From CALINF01 sp039990395 (GTDB lineage: Bacteria; Pseudomonadota; Gammaproteobacteria; Pseudomonadales; Halieaceae), in assembly GCA_039990395.1 (NCBI GenBank), contig JBDXFZ010000146.1, positions 1,426,001-1,490,000 of the forward strand: a stretch of DNA of 64,000 nucleotides, read 5' to 3'. Made by a program: the position numbers and the translations under genes. The notes below the pieces were generated by a model, which was not told the origin of the DNA, ran no database searches, and saw nothing but the letters and a program-made list of their open reading frames with translations. This document shows positions 44,540-53,211 of this stretch, piece after piece. How positions within the stretch are numbered: position 1 is the stretch's first letter; every line of letters starts with the position of its first letter.

Positions 44540-45501
44540 GTGCGCGTTTCTGCAGCACGTCGAAGCTGAGTCAGCTCACCGAGGATGGCGATAGCAATCT
44601 CCATAGGTGTTTTGCTTCCTATAGGCAACCCCACCGGCGCGTGCAAACGCTGCAGAGCCGCATCGTCTAACCCTAAAGTGCGAAGCCGCGAGACACGTTT
44701 CGTGGTAGTCCGTTGTGAACCTAAGGCCCCCACATACCAGCAATCGCGCTCAAGAGCCTCCATCAATGCCATGTCATCGATACGGGGGTCATGTGTAAGT
44801 GTAATGACAATGCTATGAGGATCATCCGCAAATTCTCGTACCACATCGTCGGGCATACCTGACAGCAAAGGTACAGCGGGACCTTCCCATTGATCCAGCA
44901 GTGCCTGGCGTGGGTCAGTTACCATCACCTCATAGTCCATCGCCAATGCAAGCTCAGCCACCGTGAGGCTCAATTGACCCGCGCCCACCAGCACAAGACG
45001 CATTTGCGGACCAAAACATTGAACCAGTCGATCAGGTTCCAATCTCAGCGCAACGTACTGCTCACAAGCAGCACACTCAACATCACCGCTGTTCAAGTGC
45101 AACGTTCGCACAATACACCGCCGCGCGCTCAGCTGCGCTAAGACCTCATCAACCCACTTCACACTGGAATCAACGGCCAGCAGTGGCTCAACCAACACGT
45201 ACAGCCTGCCACCGCAGGGCAAGCCAAGGCGCTCGTTCTCTTGTGCAGTAACACCGTATTCAATCTGTTGCGGTAGCGTCAGGGAAATGTCACCGCCACG
45301 AATGCGCTCAAGCAGATCGTCTTCGACACAACCCCCAGACAGCGAGCCCACCTGCTCGCCAGCATCATTACACGCCAGCATGGCGCCAACAGGACGCGGT
45401 GAGCTACCTACAGTACCCACTATGGTACATAGCCATATGCGCTTGCCGGCGGACAGCCAGTCCCGTACTCGAGCCAATACGTCTTGTTCCTGTGCGCGCA
45501 T
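44536..45501 (-). CDS. XdhC-family molybdenum cofactor sulfurylation/insertion protein
   Basis: A 321-residue protein. The N-terminal XdhC-CoxI domain (AGKRIWLCTIVGTVGSSPRPVGAMLA, SLSGGCVEDDLLERI) precedes a Rossmann domain (VLVGAGQLSLTVAELALAMDYEVMVTDPR) with the late signature YVGALGSQRTTTKRVSRL. XdhC binds the molybdenum cofactor and hands it, with a terminal sulfur, to xanthine dehydrogenase-like enzymes. It overlaps the nucleotidyltransferase gene by 4 nt and follows the DUF501 gene by 20 nt. Confidence 0.9.
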   Translation of the reverse strand: MRAQEQDVLARVRDWLSAGKRIWLCTIVGTVGSSPRPVGAMLACNDAGEQVGSLSGGCVEDDLLERIRGGDISLTLPQQIEYGVTAQENERLGLPCGGRLYVLVEPLLAVDSSVKWVDEVLAQLSARRCIVRTLHLNSGDVECAACEQYVALRLEPDRLVQCFGPQMRLVLVGAGQLSLTVAELALAMDYEVMVTDPRQALLDQWEGPAVPLLSGMPDDVVREFADDPHSIVITLTHDPRIDDMALMEALERDCWYVGALGSQRTTTKRVSRLRTLGLDDAALQRLHAPVGLPIGSKTPMEIAIAILGELTQLRRAAETRT

Positions 45502-45521
45502 GCAGCGCTAGCCTCCCTGTT

Positions 45522-46040
45522 CTAGTGCGACTTAACAGCGGCAGAGTCGCTGGCCCAGTACTCGTCCAACATTCGACCTATGGTATTGGGGTGGACAAGA
45601 TGAGCCCCATACCATGTATGCAAGCAACGAATACGGCTGAAATCAGCTATGCCGCCAATACCGCGAGACGTTAATGCTACGTCAAAACCCGAACCGTCCA
45701 ACACATGCCTTTCTTCATCTGAGAGATACGAGTCTCTGAGCGCAATGTGAGAGCGGTGGTCTTCAACCATCTGTTCGCGCAGTTCAGGCTCACTGTCCAC
45801 ACGCGCCTGAAACAGCGCAATGAGGCCTCCTGCTTCATCCCGGTCGATACGCAGGCAAATAGCAGGATCAATTAGCCAGAAAAGCGTAGGAAACGGCTTT
45901 CCGTCGACAATGGAAGCCACGCGAATAACCTGCGGTTTGCCTGAGTCAGACACCACGGGTACATCGCGCAATCCTCGCGGCTCTCGGCCAAGCAAGCGGG
46001 TGATTTCGCTGATGGTCTCAGGGTTTATGTGCGCGGGCAT
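45522..46040 (-). CDS. DUF501 family protein
   Basis: A 172-residue cytosolic protein of the DUF501 family, with the characteristic segments FPTLFWLIDPAICLRIDRDE, GIGGIADFSRIRCLHTWYGAHL and HPNTIGRMLDE. The function is not known; the family is widespread beside Ppx/GppA genes or enolase in other bacteria. ATG 46040 is favoured over TTG 46058 as the more usual initiator, although the ribosome site is poor. It heads a unit with xdhC and the mocA-like gene, and is divergent from the btu cluster. Confidence 0.85.
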   Translation of the reverse strand: MPAHINPETISEITRLLGREPRGLRDVPVVSDSGKPQVIRVASIVDGKPFPTLFWLIDPAICLRIDRDEAGGLIALFQARVDSEPELREQMVEDHRSHIALRDSYLSDEERHVLDGSGFDVALTSRGIGGIADFSRIRCLHTWYGAHLVHPNTIGRMLDEYWASDSAAVKSH

Positions 46041-46157
46041 ATTCGGAATATTTCTCAAGACTCACTGCGAAACATTCATTGTACGCAAAATCCGACCTGT
46101 CGGGCGAACGCGCATGAATTTGACAATCATCGGACAGCGGCCTACAGTCCCGCCCCA

Positions 46158-46290
46158 CATCAGGTGCCTGCCGCCTCAGCAAGTTGAGGCTGGGTAGGTT
46201 AAATGGGAAGTGTGCAGCAGCATTATGCAAGCACCACTGCCCCCGCAACGGTAAAGCGCGCAGCGCTATGAGTCCGATACCTGCCTGATG
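46158..46290 (+). ncRNA. cobalamin riboswitch
   Basis: The closing stem CATCAGG (46158-46164) pairs exactly with CCTGATG (46284-46290). Inside are the conserved segments GGTAGGTTAAATGGGAA, GCCCCCGCAACGGTAA (the B12-box core CCCGCAACGG) and GAGTCCGATACCTGCC. It lies 114 nt upstream of btuB. In proteobacteria such elements block btuB translation or transcription when adenosylcobalamin is bound. The downstream expression platform is not resolved. Confidence 0.9.
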
Positions 46291-46403
46291 TTGAACAACG
46301 ATGGAGCGGAGGGCTTCATTCGATGGTTGTCTGGCGTTACCGCTGCACTCCCTGGATCCCCTCCCTCAATCGCCACACCTATAAAGGCAATTGAGGACGA
46401 CAT

Positions 46404-48257
46404 ATGAAATCTTTCACCAAATTTGGCACGCTCGCTGCCCTGCTGTACCTACCTGCTGGCAGCATGGCACAACAGGTAATTGAGGAAGTCATCGTTACCT
46501 CCTCGCGCATCTCGATGCCACTGCGGCAAGTCGGTACATCCATATCCGTTGTATCAGCAGCAGAGATTCAGCAGCGCGGCTTTAGCTCACTCTATGAAGT
46601 TCTGCGCACGCAACCAGGTGTTGCGGCCAGCAATGCAGGCGGACCCGGCAAGGCAAGCACCCTGCGCATCAGGGGTGAAGAAGGCTTTCGTACTTTAGTG
46701 CTACTCGATGGTATCGACATATCCGACGCATCAAGTCCACAGGTCAGCCCGCGCATGGAACAATTGTTGAGCTCTGGCATTGGGCGTGTTGAAATTTTGC
46801 GTGGCCCACAAGGGTTGATGTACGGCGCTGACGCCGGCGGCGTAATTAACATAACCAGCCTTGATCCCGAGCGCGATGGTATCGGTCAACTTTCAGCTGA
46901 AGCTGGAGAGTACGGCACCTCACAGTATGCCGGTAATATAGGTGCCGACTTCGGCGATTTCGATGTTGCTTTGTCGGCAGCAAGGCTCGACACCGACGGC
47001 TTTAACTCACGCTCTACAGATACTATCTTGCGTGATGACGATGGCTTCAAAAATACGACGCTGCATGGTCGGTTTGGTTGGAATATTAGTGAAAATCTAC
47101 GCGCGCAGTTAGTTATGCGGCAAGTAGACAGCGACAATGACTACGACAGCTGTTTCACAACAGATACCTTCAGCCCCACGGACAAGTGCACCGACGAGTT
47201 CAAGCAGGACAGTTACCGTCTCTCAGGCGAATACTCCCATGGTCATTTCATGCATGAACTCGCCTACAACTTCAGCGACACTGATCGAGAGTTTTTCTCA
47301 GACGGTGTCAGTAGCTTCCGTCCAAAAGGCGAAATCGAATCCGCTAGCTATTTGGGTAGCTTTCGCCACTCCGAGGCATTGCAACTGGTTTACGGTATTG
47401 ATCTGCAGAACGAGTCTCTCGACGATGGCAGCTTCGACACAGATCGCGATCAGGACGGCTACTATTTCGAGTATCAAGGATCGTTTGTCGATGACTTATT
47501 TGTCACCGCAGGCGTTAGGTATGACGACAATGAAGACTTCGGCTCTCATACCTCCTATCGTGTTAGTGGCGCATATTTGATTCCGCTAGCAGGAGGAGAA
47601 ACAAAGCTCCGAGGTTCTTACGGTACTGGCTTTCGTGCTCCAAGCCTCTACGAAAACGCTTATAATTCCGGACCCTTTGCCTATCCTCCAGCATCAGAAA
47701 CAGAGCTAAAGGAAGAAAAAAGTAGCGGCTATGACCTCGGCATTTCATGGACATCCGCTCACGGCTTGTACCTCGAAGCTGTCTACTTTGATCAAACTGT
47801 TAGCGACGAAATCTTCTTCGATCTGATTGGTTTTTCTGGCTATCTCCAGGGGAATGGCGAGGCTGATTCAACCGGCGTTGAGCTGATATTGGAGTGGCCT
47901 GTCGCCGATTCAATATCGCTCGCAGCAAACTACACCTACAATGATAGTGAAACGGAGTCGAACGCATCGCGAGCCTTCCGACCACAGTATCTGGCGAATC
48001 TGGGCGTTAACTGGCAACCGCTCAATAGCCGATTGATCTTTGGAATCAATGCTCGCGTATCTCGCGATTCGCAGGGTGTTGCCGGGGAGTCGCTGGACGA
48101 CTATGAAGTACTAGATCTGAATGCTAGCTTTGAGGTACTCACGGGGCTGGAGGTCTTTGGACGAATAGAGAATCTGACCGACACCGACTATGAGGAGATT
48201 CCCACTTACAATACCAGTGGTCGAGCCGGCTACGCTGGCGTCAGGTACAACTTTTAG
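46404..48257 (+). CDS. btuB: TonB-dependent vitamin B12 receptor
   Basis: A 617-residue outer-membrane receptor. A signal peptide (ending SMAQ) is followed by a TonB-box-like sequence (VIEEVIVTSSRI), the plug domain (residues about 40-150 with RIRGEEGFRTLVLLDGIDI and ILRGPQGLMYGADAGGVINI), then a 22-strand barrel ending GYAGVRYNF with the terminal phenylalanine. The cobalamin riboswitch before it and btuR-btuCDF after it identify corrinoid import. Calcium-site acidic loops are present in the SFDTDRDQDGYYFEYQ region. Confidence 0.92.
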   Translation: MKSFTKFGTLAALLYLPAGSMAQQVIEEVIVTSSRISMPLRQVGTSISVVSAAEIQQRGFSSLYEVLRTQPGVAASNAGGPGKASTLRIRGEEGFRTLVLLDGIDISDASSPQVSPRMEQLLSSGIGRVEILRGPQGLMYGADAGGVINITSLDPERDGIGQLSAEAGEYGTSQYAGNIGADFGDFDVALSAARLDTDGFNSRSTDTILRDDDGFKNTTLHGRFGWNISENLRAQLVMRQVDSDNDYDSCFTTDTFSPTDKCTDEFKQDSYRLSGEYSHGHFMHELAYNFSDTDREFFSDGVSSFRPKGEIESASYLGSFRHSEALQLVYGIDLQNESLDDGSFDTDRDQDGYYFEYQGSFVDDLFVTAGVRYDDNEDFGSHTSYRVSGAYLIPLAGGETKLRGSYGTGFRAPSLYENAYNSGPFAYPPASETELKEEKSSGYDLGISWTSAHGLYLEAVYFDQTVSDEIFFDLIGFSGYLQGNGEADSTGVELILEWPVADSISLAANYTYNDSETESNASRAFRPQYLANLGVNWQPLNSRLIFGINARVSRDSQGVAGESLDDYEVLDLNASFEVLTGLEVFGRIENLTDTDYEEIPTYNTSGRAGYAGVRYNF

Positions 48258-48268
48258 GAGAGTCGCAC

Positions 48269-48880
48269 ATGAGTGATGTCGAGCGCAAAAACGCCAAACA
48301 CAAAGCCGCCATGGAGAAACAAAAGGCCAGCGTCGATGCGAGTATTGAAGCGGCTGATGAAAATCGCGGCGTCGCAATTCTTCTTACTGGTAATGGCAAG
48401 GGCAAAACCAGTTCCGCATTCGGCATGATTATGCGCGCGCTGGGCTACGGCCACAAGGTAGGCGTTATCCAGTTCATTAAAGGCGAACAATTATCAGGAG
48501 AGGAGCTCTACTTGCGAGAACACTGCCCGCACGTTGAGTTCCATCAGATGGGCACCGGTTTTACTTGGGACACTCAGGACCGGTCCGGCGACATAGCAGC
48601 TGCACGACACACTTGGGACCTTGCACTACCAATGCTGCGCGACGCCAGTTTCGACCTCGTGGTTCTCGACGAGCTCACCTACATGATTGCCTTTGATTAC
48701 CTGTCTGAAAAGGAAATTCTGGAGGCTATTATCGCCCGGCCAAAAAATCAGAGCGTGGTCGTCACGGGGCGTGGTGGAGGCAGCCAATTGCAGGGCGTTA
48801 TGGATACCGTGTCGGAAGTCAAAGATATCAAACATGCGTTCAATGCCGGTATACAAGCGCGCCGAGGTGTTGACTATTAG
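48269..48880 (+). CDS. btuR: cob(I)yrinic acid a,c-diamide adenosyltransferase
   Basis: A 203-residue ATP:corrinoid adenosyltransferase of the CobA/BtuR/CobO type. The P-loop LTGNGKGKTSSAFGM (near residues 36-50) and FDLVVLDELTYMIAF near 128-142 are diagnostic, with KGEQLSGEELYL in between. It adds the 5'-deoxyadenosyl group to reduced corrinoids in the cytoplasm. GGAG lies 8 nt before the ATG and 12 nt separate it from btuB. A Lys/Ala/Glu-rich N-terminal helix (residues 6-33) is usual for this family. Confidence 0.93.
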   Translation: MSDVERKNAKHKAAMEKQKASVDASIEAADENRGVAILLTGNGKGKTSSAFGMIMRALGYGHKVGVIQFIKGEQLSGEELYLREHCPHVEFHQMGTGFTWDTQDRSGDIAAARHTWDLALPMLRDASFDLVVLDELTYMIAFDYLSEKEILEAIIARPKNQSVVVTGRGGGSQLQGVMDTVSEVKDIKHAFNAGIQARRGVDY

Positions 48881-49910
48881 TCGGCGGCTACCCTCCAAGT
48901 GGTTGCTTACAGCGCTAGCGTTGGCACTGTTGCCTGCCGTTCTACTCGGCTTGTCTCAAGGAGCGGCCAATCTGCCCCTAGTGGATATTATCGCTGCGCT
49001 CGTTAAGCCCAGCCTCAGCGATACCAACCAGCAAGCTGTACTGATCGTTCAAGAAATAAGATTACCGCGTGTGCTTTTGGCCGCAACAGTTGGCGCCATA
49101 CTTGCTTTGTCTGGAGCCGCTATGCAGGGCCTGTTCCGAAATCCACTAGCCGATCCCAGCCTAATCGGCGTGACCGCGGGCGCGTCTTTGGGAGCGGCTA
49201 TTATTATCGTTGTAGCCGGGCTAAACGTTTCCGCCGAATTTCAACTGCCGCTAATCAGTGCCGGAGCGTTTGCGGGTGGGCTGCTAGCCGTCATTCTGGT
49301 CTATCGCCTCGCTACCTCCCCCAACGGTACATCCGTAGCCACAATGCTACTCGCCGGCATAGCAATTACAGCGCTCGCGGGGGCTCTCGGCGGTCTCTTG
49401 GAGTTTCAAGCCAATAACGACATGCTAAGGCGTATCAGCCTTTGGAAAATGGGGACCATCGATAGTGCCAGCTACTCGCGCCTGGCCCTCGCAAGTGTAA
49501 CCTGCCTGATACTTGGACTGACGATCCCCCGCTTCGCACACGCGCTCGATGCGATGCTTCTCGGCGAATCAGAGGCCAGACACTTGGGAATCGATACCGA
49601 TAGAGTGAAACGTATCCTTGTGATACTTGTTGCACTTGGCGTGGGCGTTTGCGTTGCCTTGGCCGGCACCATTGCTTTCGTCGGCCTTGTGGTGCCGCAT
49701 CTTGTGCGATTGTTGATTGGCCCTGCGCACAAAGCCCTCTTGCCTGCGTCTGCGCTAGCCGGCGCCCTATTGCTAGTACTCGCAGATACAATGTCACGCA
49801 CCCTACTCGCGCCTGCGGAGATTCCAGTTGGTATCATTACAGCCATTTTGGGCGTGCCCTTTTTCATCGTGCTGCTGCGCCAACGGCATCAGTATGGTAT
49901 GCAGACATGA
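48867..49910 (+). CDS. btuC: cobalamin ABC transporter permease
   Basis: A 347-residue FecCD/BtuC-family permease with ten predicted helices. The landmark segments LSGAAMQGLFRNPLADPSLIGVTAGASLGAA (from residue 72) and GTIAFVGLVVPHLVRLLIGP near 267 place it in the vitamin B12/iron-siderophore group. It starts with GTG 48867 (TTG 48870 possible), inside the last codons of btuR; the weak adjacent ribosome site fits translational coupling. With BtuD and BtuF it imports corrinoid from periplasm to cytoplasm. Confidence 0.9.
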   Translation: MLTISRRLPSKWLLTALALALLPAVLLGLSQGAANLPLVDIIAALVKPSLSDTNQQAVLIVQEIRLPRVLLAATVGAILALSGAAMQGLFRNPLADPSLIGVTAGASLGAAIIIVVAGLNVSAEFQLPLISAGAFAGGLLAVILVYRLATSPNGTSVATMLLAGIAITALAGALGGLLEFQANNDMLRRISLWKMGTIDSASYSRLALASVTCLILGLTIPRFAHALDAMLLGESEARHLGIDTDRVKRILVILVALGVGVCVALAGTIAFVGLVVPHLVRLLIGPAHKALLPASALAGALLLVLADTMSRTLLAPAEIPVGIITAILGVPFFIVLLRQRHQYGMQT

Positions 49911-50686
49911 CCGTATTGTCTTTGCAGAATGTTCACGCCGCTCCGTGGGGTGCCCCACTTCTTCACGGCATTGATTTCGACCTTCATCCGGGAGAGATTC
50001 TGGGCCTGGCAGGGCCAAACGGTGCGGGGAAGTCGACGTTATTGGAAGTCGTTGCGGGAATCGCTGAGACTACTATGGGCGACGTGAAACTACTGTCGCA
50101 GCCATTGACGCACTGGCCACCCCGTGAACGTGCGCTCCACCTTGCGGTGCTACCGCAATTATCGCTACTGAGTTTCCCCTACACGGTGGAAGAAGTCATT
50201 CTCATCGGCAGAACGCCGGGCAATAGCAGCAGACTGGAAGACCTTGCAGTCTTAAAGCAGGTGATGGCGGCCACTGATACTGAATCACTCAGCGGTCAAC
50301 TTTATACTCAACTGTCGGGCGGCGAGAAACAGCGCGTTCAACTGGCCCGAGTGCTCGCGCAAATATGGCATGAGCAGGATATGAGCGGCCGGGTATTATT
50401 GCTTGATGAGCCAACAACGGCACTGGACCTAACCCACCAGCAATTACTGTCCACGCTAATGCAAGCACTTTGCGATCGCGGGCTGGCAGTAATCGTTACA
50501 TTACACGACTTCAATCTGCTCGCCAGTATCGCGCATCGAGTGCTGGTGATCGCAGACGGAAGGCAAGTGACGCTGGGAGACACTCGCTCTGTGTTAACCC
50601 GACAATTATTTGAAGAGGTCTTTTCAACCGAGGTGATTATCTCTACACACCCAACACGAGGCCACCCCATGGTGATATCGACTTGA
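49907..50686 (+). CDS. btuD: cobalamin ABC transporter ATP-binding protein
   Basis: A 259-residue ATPase. Walker A GPNGAGKST (near 39-47), signature LSGGEKQRVQLARVLAQ (near 142-158), Walker B VLLLDEPTTALDL (near 170-182) and the H-loop in VTLHDFNLL are all intact. By sequence alone it resembles HmuV-type heme importers, but the riboswitch, btuB and btuR point to corrinoids. ATG 49907 forms an ATGA overlap with btuC. Confidence 0.92.
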   Translation: MTVLSLQNVHAAPWGAPLLHGIDFDLHPGEILGLAGPNGAGKSTLLEVVAGIAETTMGDVKLLSQPLTHWPPRERALHLAVLPQLSLLSFPYTVEEVILIGRTPGNSSRLEDLAVLKQVMAATDTESLSGQLYTQLSGGEKQRVQLARVLAQIWHEQDMSGRVLLLDEPTTALDLTHQQLLSTLMQALCDRGLAVIVTLHDFNLLASIAHRVLVIADGRQVTLGDTRSVLTRQLFEEVFSTEVIISTHPTRGHPMVIST

Positions 50687-51618
50687 GGCAGACAAAGCCT
50701 CAACGTCTGACTTCGCCAGCACCGGTAACAGTTACCGCGTGGACCCTTCTACTGGTTCTCACCGCTCTAGTCTGCAGCACTGTCAGCGCCGAACCGATTT
50801 CTGTAGCCGACTCGCAAGGCCGTGTCATTAAACTAGTCTCACCGGCTCGTCGCATCGTCGCACTGGCACCCCATCTGGTCGAGAACGTTTACAGCGCCGG
50901 TGCTGGCGGCAAACTGGTTGGCGTCGTGGGGTATAGCGACTTTCCACCGGCAGCGCAGTCCCTGCCGATTGTTGGCGATTTCGGTACTTTCAGCATCGAG
51001 CGTGTTGCCCAGCTCGAGCCTGACCTGATTCTCATGTGGGGCTCTGGCAATGGCGCCACTGCCTGGGAGAGGTTACAACCGCTCGGCATTCCTGTTTACG
51101 TTGATGAGATCAGGCGCCTGGACGATATTCCGACCAGCCTTCGCAATATTGGCAAACTTGCCGGCACTGAGGCTTTAGCCGAGGCTGCTGCGCAGCAATT
51201 TGAGTCGAACATCGACGCATTGCGCTCCCGATATGCCAGCAGTATCGATGTCTCGGTGTTCTATCAAATCTGGCACGAACCGCTGCAAACACTCGGGGGC
51301 GAACATCTTATGAATCAGATTATTTCTCTGTGTGGCGGCAACAACGTTTTCGCAGGCGCCCCCGGTCTGGCTCCCGTCGTTAGTATCGAATCATTACTGG
51401 TTGCTAATCCCACCGCGATTATTGCCAGCGGTGCAGGTCCTGATCGACCCTCATGGCTGGATGAATGGCAGAAATACCCAACCTTAAGCGCAGTGCAAAC
51501 CCAGCAAATCTATTACATCGATCCCGATCTGATACAACGCCCTACCCTGCGGCTGATCAGGGGTGCTGAGCAGGTATGTCTGGACTTAAACAAGGCTAGA
51601 CAACACGCGCTCAACTGA
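50683..51618 (+). CDS. btuF: cobalamin ABC transporter substrate-binding protein
   Basis: A 311-residue periplasmic protein with a signal peptide (TAWTLLLVLTALVCSTVSAE, residues about 18-37). The class III binding fold shows ISVADSQGRVIKLVSPARRIVALAPHLVENVYSAGAG, GTFSIERVAQLEPDLILMWGSG near 106-127, and YQIWHEPLQTLGGEHLMNQI near 190-210, where W and acidic residues contact BtuC. It starts with TTG 50683, forming a TTGA overlap with btuD; no ATG is available without deleting the signal peptide. Confidence 0.9.
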   Translation: MRQTKPQRLTSPAPVTVTAWTLLLVLTALVCSTVSAEPISVADSQGRVIKLVSPARRIVALAPHLVENVYSAGAGGKLVGVVGYSDFPPAAQSLPIVGDFGTFSIERVAQLEPDLILMWGSGNGATAWERLQPLGIPVYVDEIRRLDDIPTSLRNIGKLAGTEALAEAAAQQFESNIDALRSRYASSIDVSVFYQIWHEPLQTLGGEHLMNQIISLCGGNNVFAGAPGLAPVVSIESLLVANPTAIIASGAGPDRPSWLDEWQKYPTLSAVQTQQIYYIDPDLIQRPTLRLIRGAEQVCLDLNKARQHALN

Positions 51619-51651
51619 CACCAACAATGCCTCAGTCACGGCAAAACTCTA

Positions 51652-52866
51652 TCAAACCGCCTCACCGGCCGCAGTATCTGCACGCCCAATCTGATCGATA
51701 GCATAGGTGTATACAACGTCTGTACTGGAATTTAGCGCCGTTTCCGCCGAATCCTGAATTACACTAATGATGAAGCCTACCGCGACCACCTGCATCGCGA
51801 CTTCCAATGAAATACCAAACAGAGAACACGCCAGTGGTATTAGCAACAAGCTGCCTGAGGGCACTCCGCTTGCACCACAAGCGGACAGCGCCGCTATCAG
51901 GCAAAGTACCAATGCGGTACCAAACGAAACGTCAATTCCCAGCGTATTGGTAGCGGCGAGCGTTAGCACGGTGATTGTAATTGCAGCGCCTGCCATATTC
52001 ACGGTAGCTCCTATAGGAATAGTCACCGTATACAGCTCCTCGCTGATTCCCAACTTCTTTGCGAGATTGAGATTCACAGGAATATTGGCGGCTGAGCTGC
52101 GGGTAAAAAATGCGGTTACGCCAGACTCTTGCAGGCACCGAAGGACCACCGGATAAGGGTTCTTACCACTTAGCACGAAGACTATGATCGGGTTAACAAT
52201 CAAAGCAACAAACAACATGGAACTCACAAGCAACACTGCGATACTGGCATAGCTAGCCAGAGCCTCGATGCCGATAGTAGCGACCGTCACGCAAACCAGT
52301 CCAAAGATACCCAGTGGTGCGAGTTTTATCACGTAGCGTACGATATCGCTGATGCCGTCTGCGCTGGTTTGCAGATGTTCTTTGAAAGAAGCCGAGGCAT
52401 TGCGAAAGCTCACACCGAGCAAAATAGCCCACGTCAGGCATCCGAGAAAATTGCCTGTGAGCAACGCGTTGACGGGGTTATCTATAAGCTTGAAAAGAAC
52501 ATCAGACAGCACAGCACTCACTGCAACCGGCGGGCTACCCTCGGCTATCCCCGTGAGCGCCAGTGTCTGGGGAAACGCGAAGCTCATTACAAGAGCCACC
52601 AGGGCCGCACTGACGGTACCCACTAGATAAAGCACTATAGTCGCGAGTGTCTTGCGACCATCACTACCACTTTCATGACGATTGGCGATAGCAGACATCA
52701 CCAACAAGAATACTAAAACGGGCGCAACTGCCTTTAGCGCTCCTACGAACAGTTGTCCTAGTAATCCGAGTTGCATCGCCAGCTCGGGTAAAGAAAGCCC
52801 AACCAAAGCGCCTAGCGCAACACCAATTAGTATTTGAGGCACCAGCCCCCATGTCAAAGGATTCAT
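51652..52866 (-). CDS. sstT: SstT-like serine/threonine:Na+ symporter (DAACS family)
   Basis: A 404-residue dicarboxylate/amino acid:cation symporter. Eight helices with two re-entrant hairpins are expected; signature stretches are RSSAANIPVNLNLAKKLGI near 258-276 and TIPIGATVNMAGAAITITVL near 282-302, followed by GASGVPSGSLLLIPLAC near 333-350. RSSAANIPVN and the ASGVPSGSLLL motif match SstT more than glutamate transporters. It is convergent with btuF (33 nt apart). Confidence 0.88.
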   Translation of the reverse strand: MNPLTWGLVPQILIGVALGALVGLSLPELAMQLGLLGQLFVGALKAVAPVLVFLLVMSAIANRHESGSDGRKTLATIVLYLVGTVSAALVALVMSFAFPQTLALTGIAEGSPPVAVSAVLSDVLFKLIDNPVNALLTGNFLGCLTWAILLGVSFRNASASFKEHLQTSADGISDIVRYVIKLAPLGIFGLVCVTVATIGIEALASYASIAVLLVSSMLFVALIVNPIIVFVLSGKNPYPVVLRCLQESGVTAFFTRSSAANIPVNLNLAKKLGISEELYTVTIPIGATVNMAGAAITITVLTLAATNTLGIDVSFGTALVLCLIAALSACGASGVPSGSLLLIPLACSLFGISLEVAMQVVAVGFIISVIQDSAETALNSSTDVVYTYAIDQIGRADTAAGEAV

Positions 52867-53190
52867 TGCCCAACTCCCAATAGCATTCTTATTATTCCGA
52901 CCATCCGCTTTCTAACAGATTCTCAAGCCAACTGCCGCGTAGCAATCTACGCATAACAGGATAACGCCTGCGAGCGTAAAAAGAGAGAGGCCACTCGTGT
53001 TTTAGTCTCAATACTCATGAATGGCTTGCTCATCCCCCCAGGGCCGAATTTCAGGCTAGTAATAAAAAAATAGGCAGTATCAACGCGCGGAATGAGTCAA
53101 TCCAAGTAATTAATGCTAGGCTTTTGGTCGTGAACTGCAGTCTGCAAAGACGATCGATACTAACCATCAAAATTAACAGAGGCACATTGA
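52867..53190. other. intergenic region, no gene seen
   Basis: This stretch between sstT and the PhzF-like gene has no open frame with coding character, no strong hairpin with a T-run and no tRNA-like structure. It is more AT-rich than its neighbours (for example TAATAAAAAAATAGG near 53060). It probably holds the divergent promoters of sstT and of the egt unit, but I could not pick a convincing -35/-10 pair. Confidence 0.5.
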
Positions 53191-53211
53191 CTCATCGGTA
53201 CACAACCAACA

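Noticed and set aside
46018..46248. Small open frame overlapping the DUF501 start and the riboswitch on the minus strand
   Set aside because: The riboswitch structure explains the conservation on the plus strand and the product has no protein-like character.
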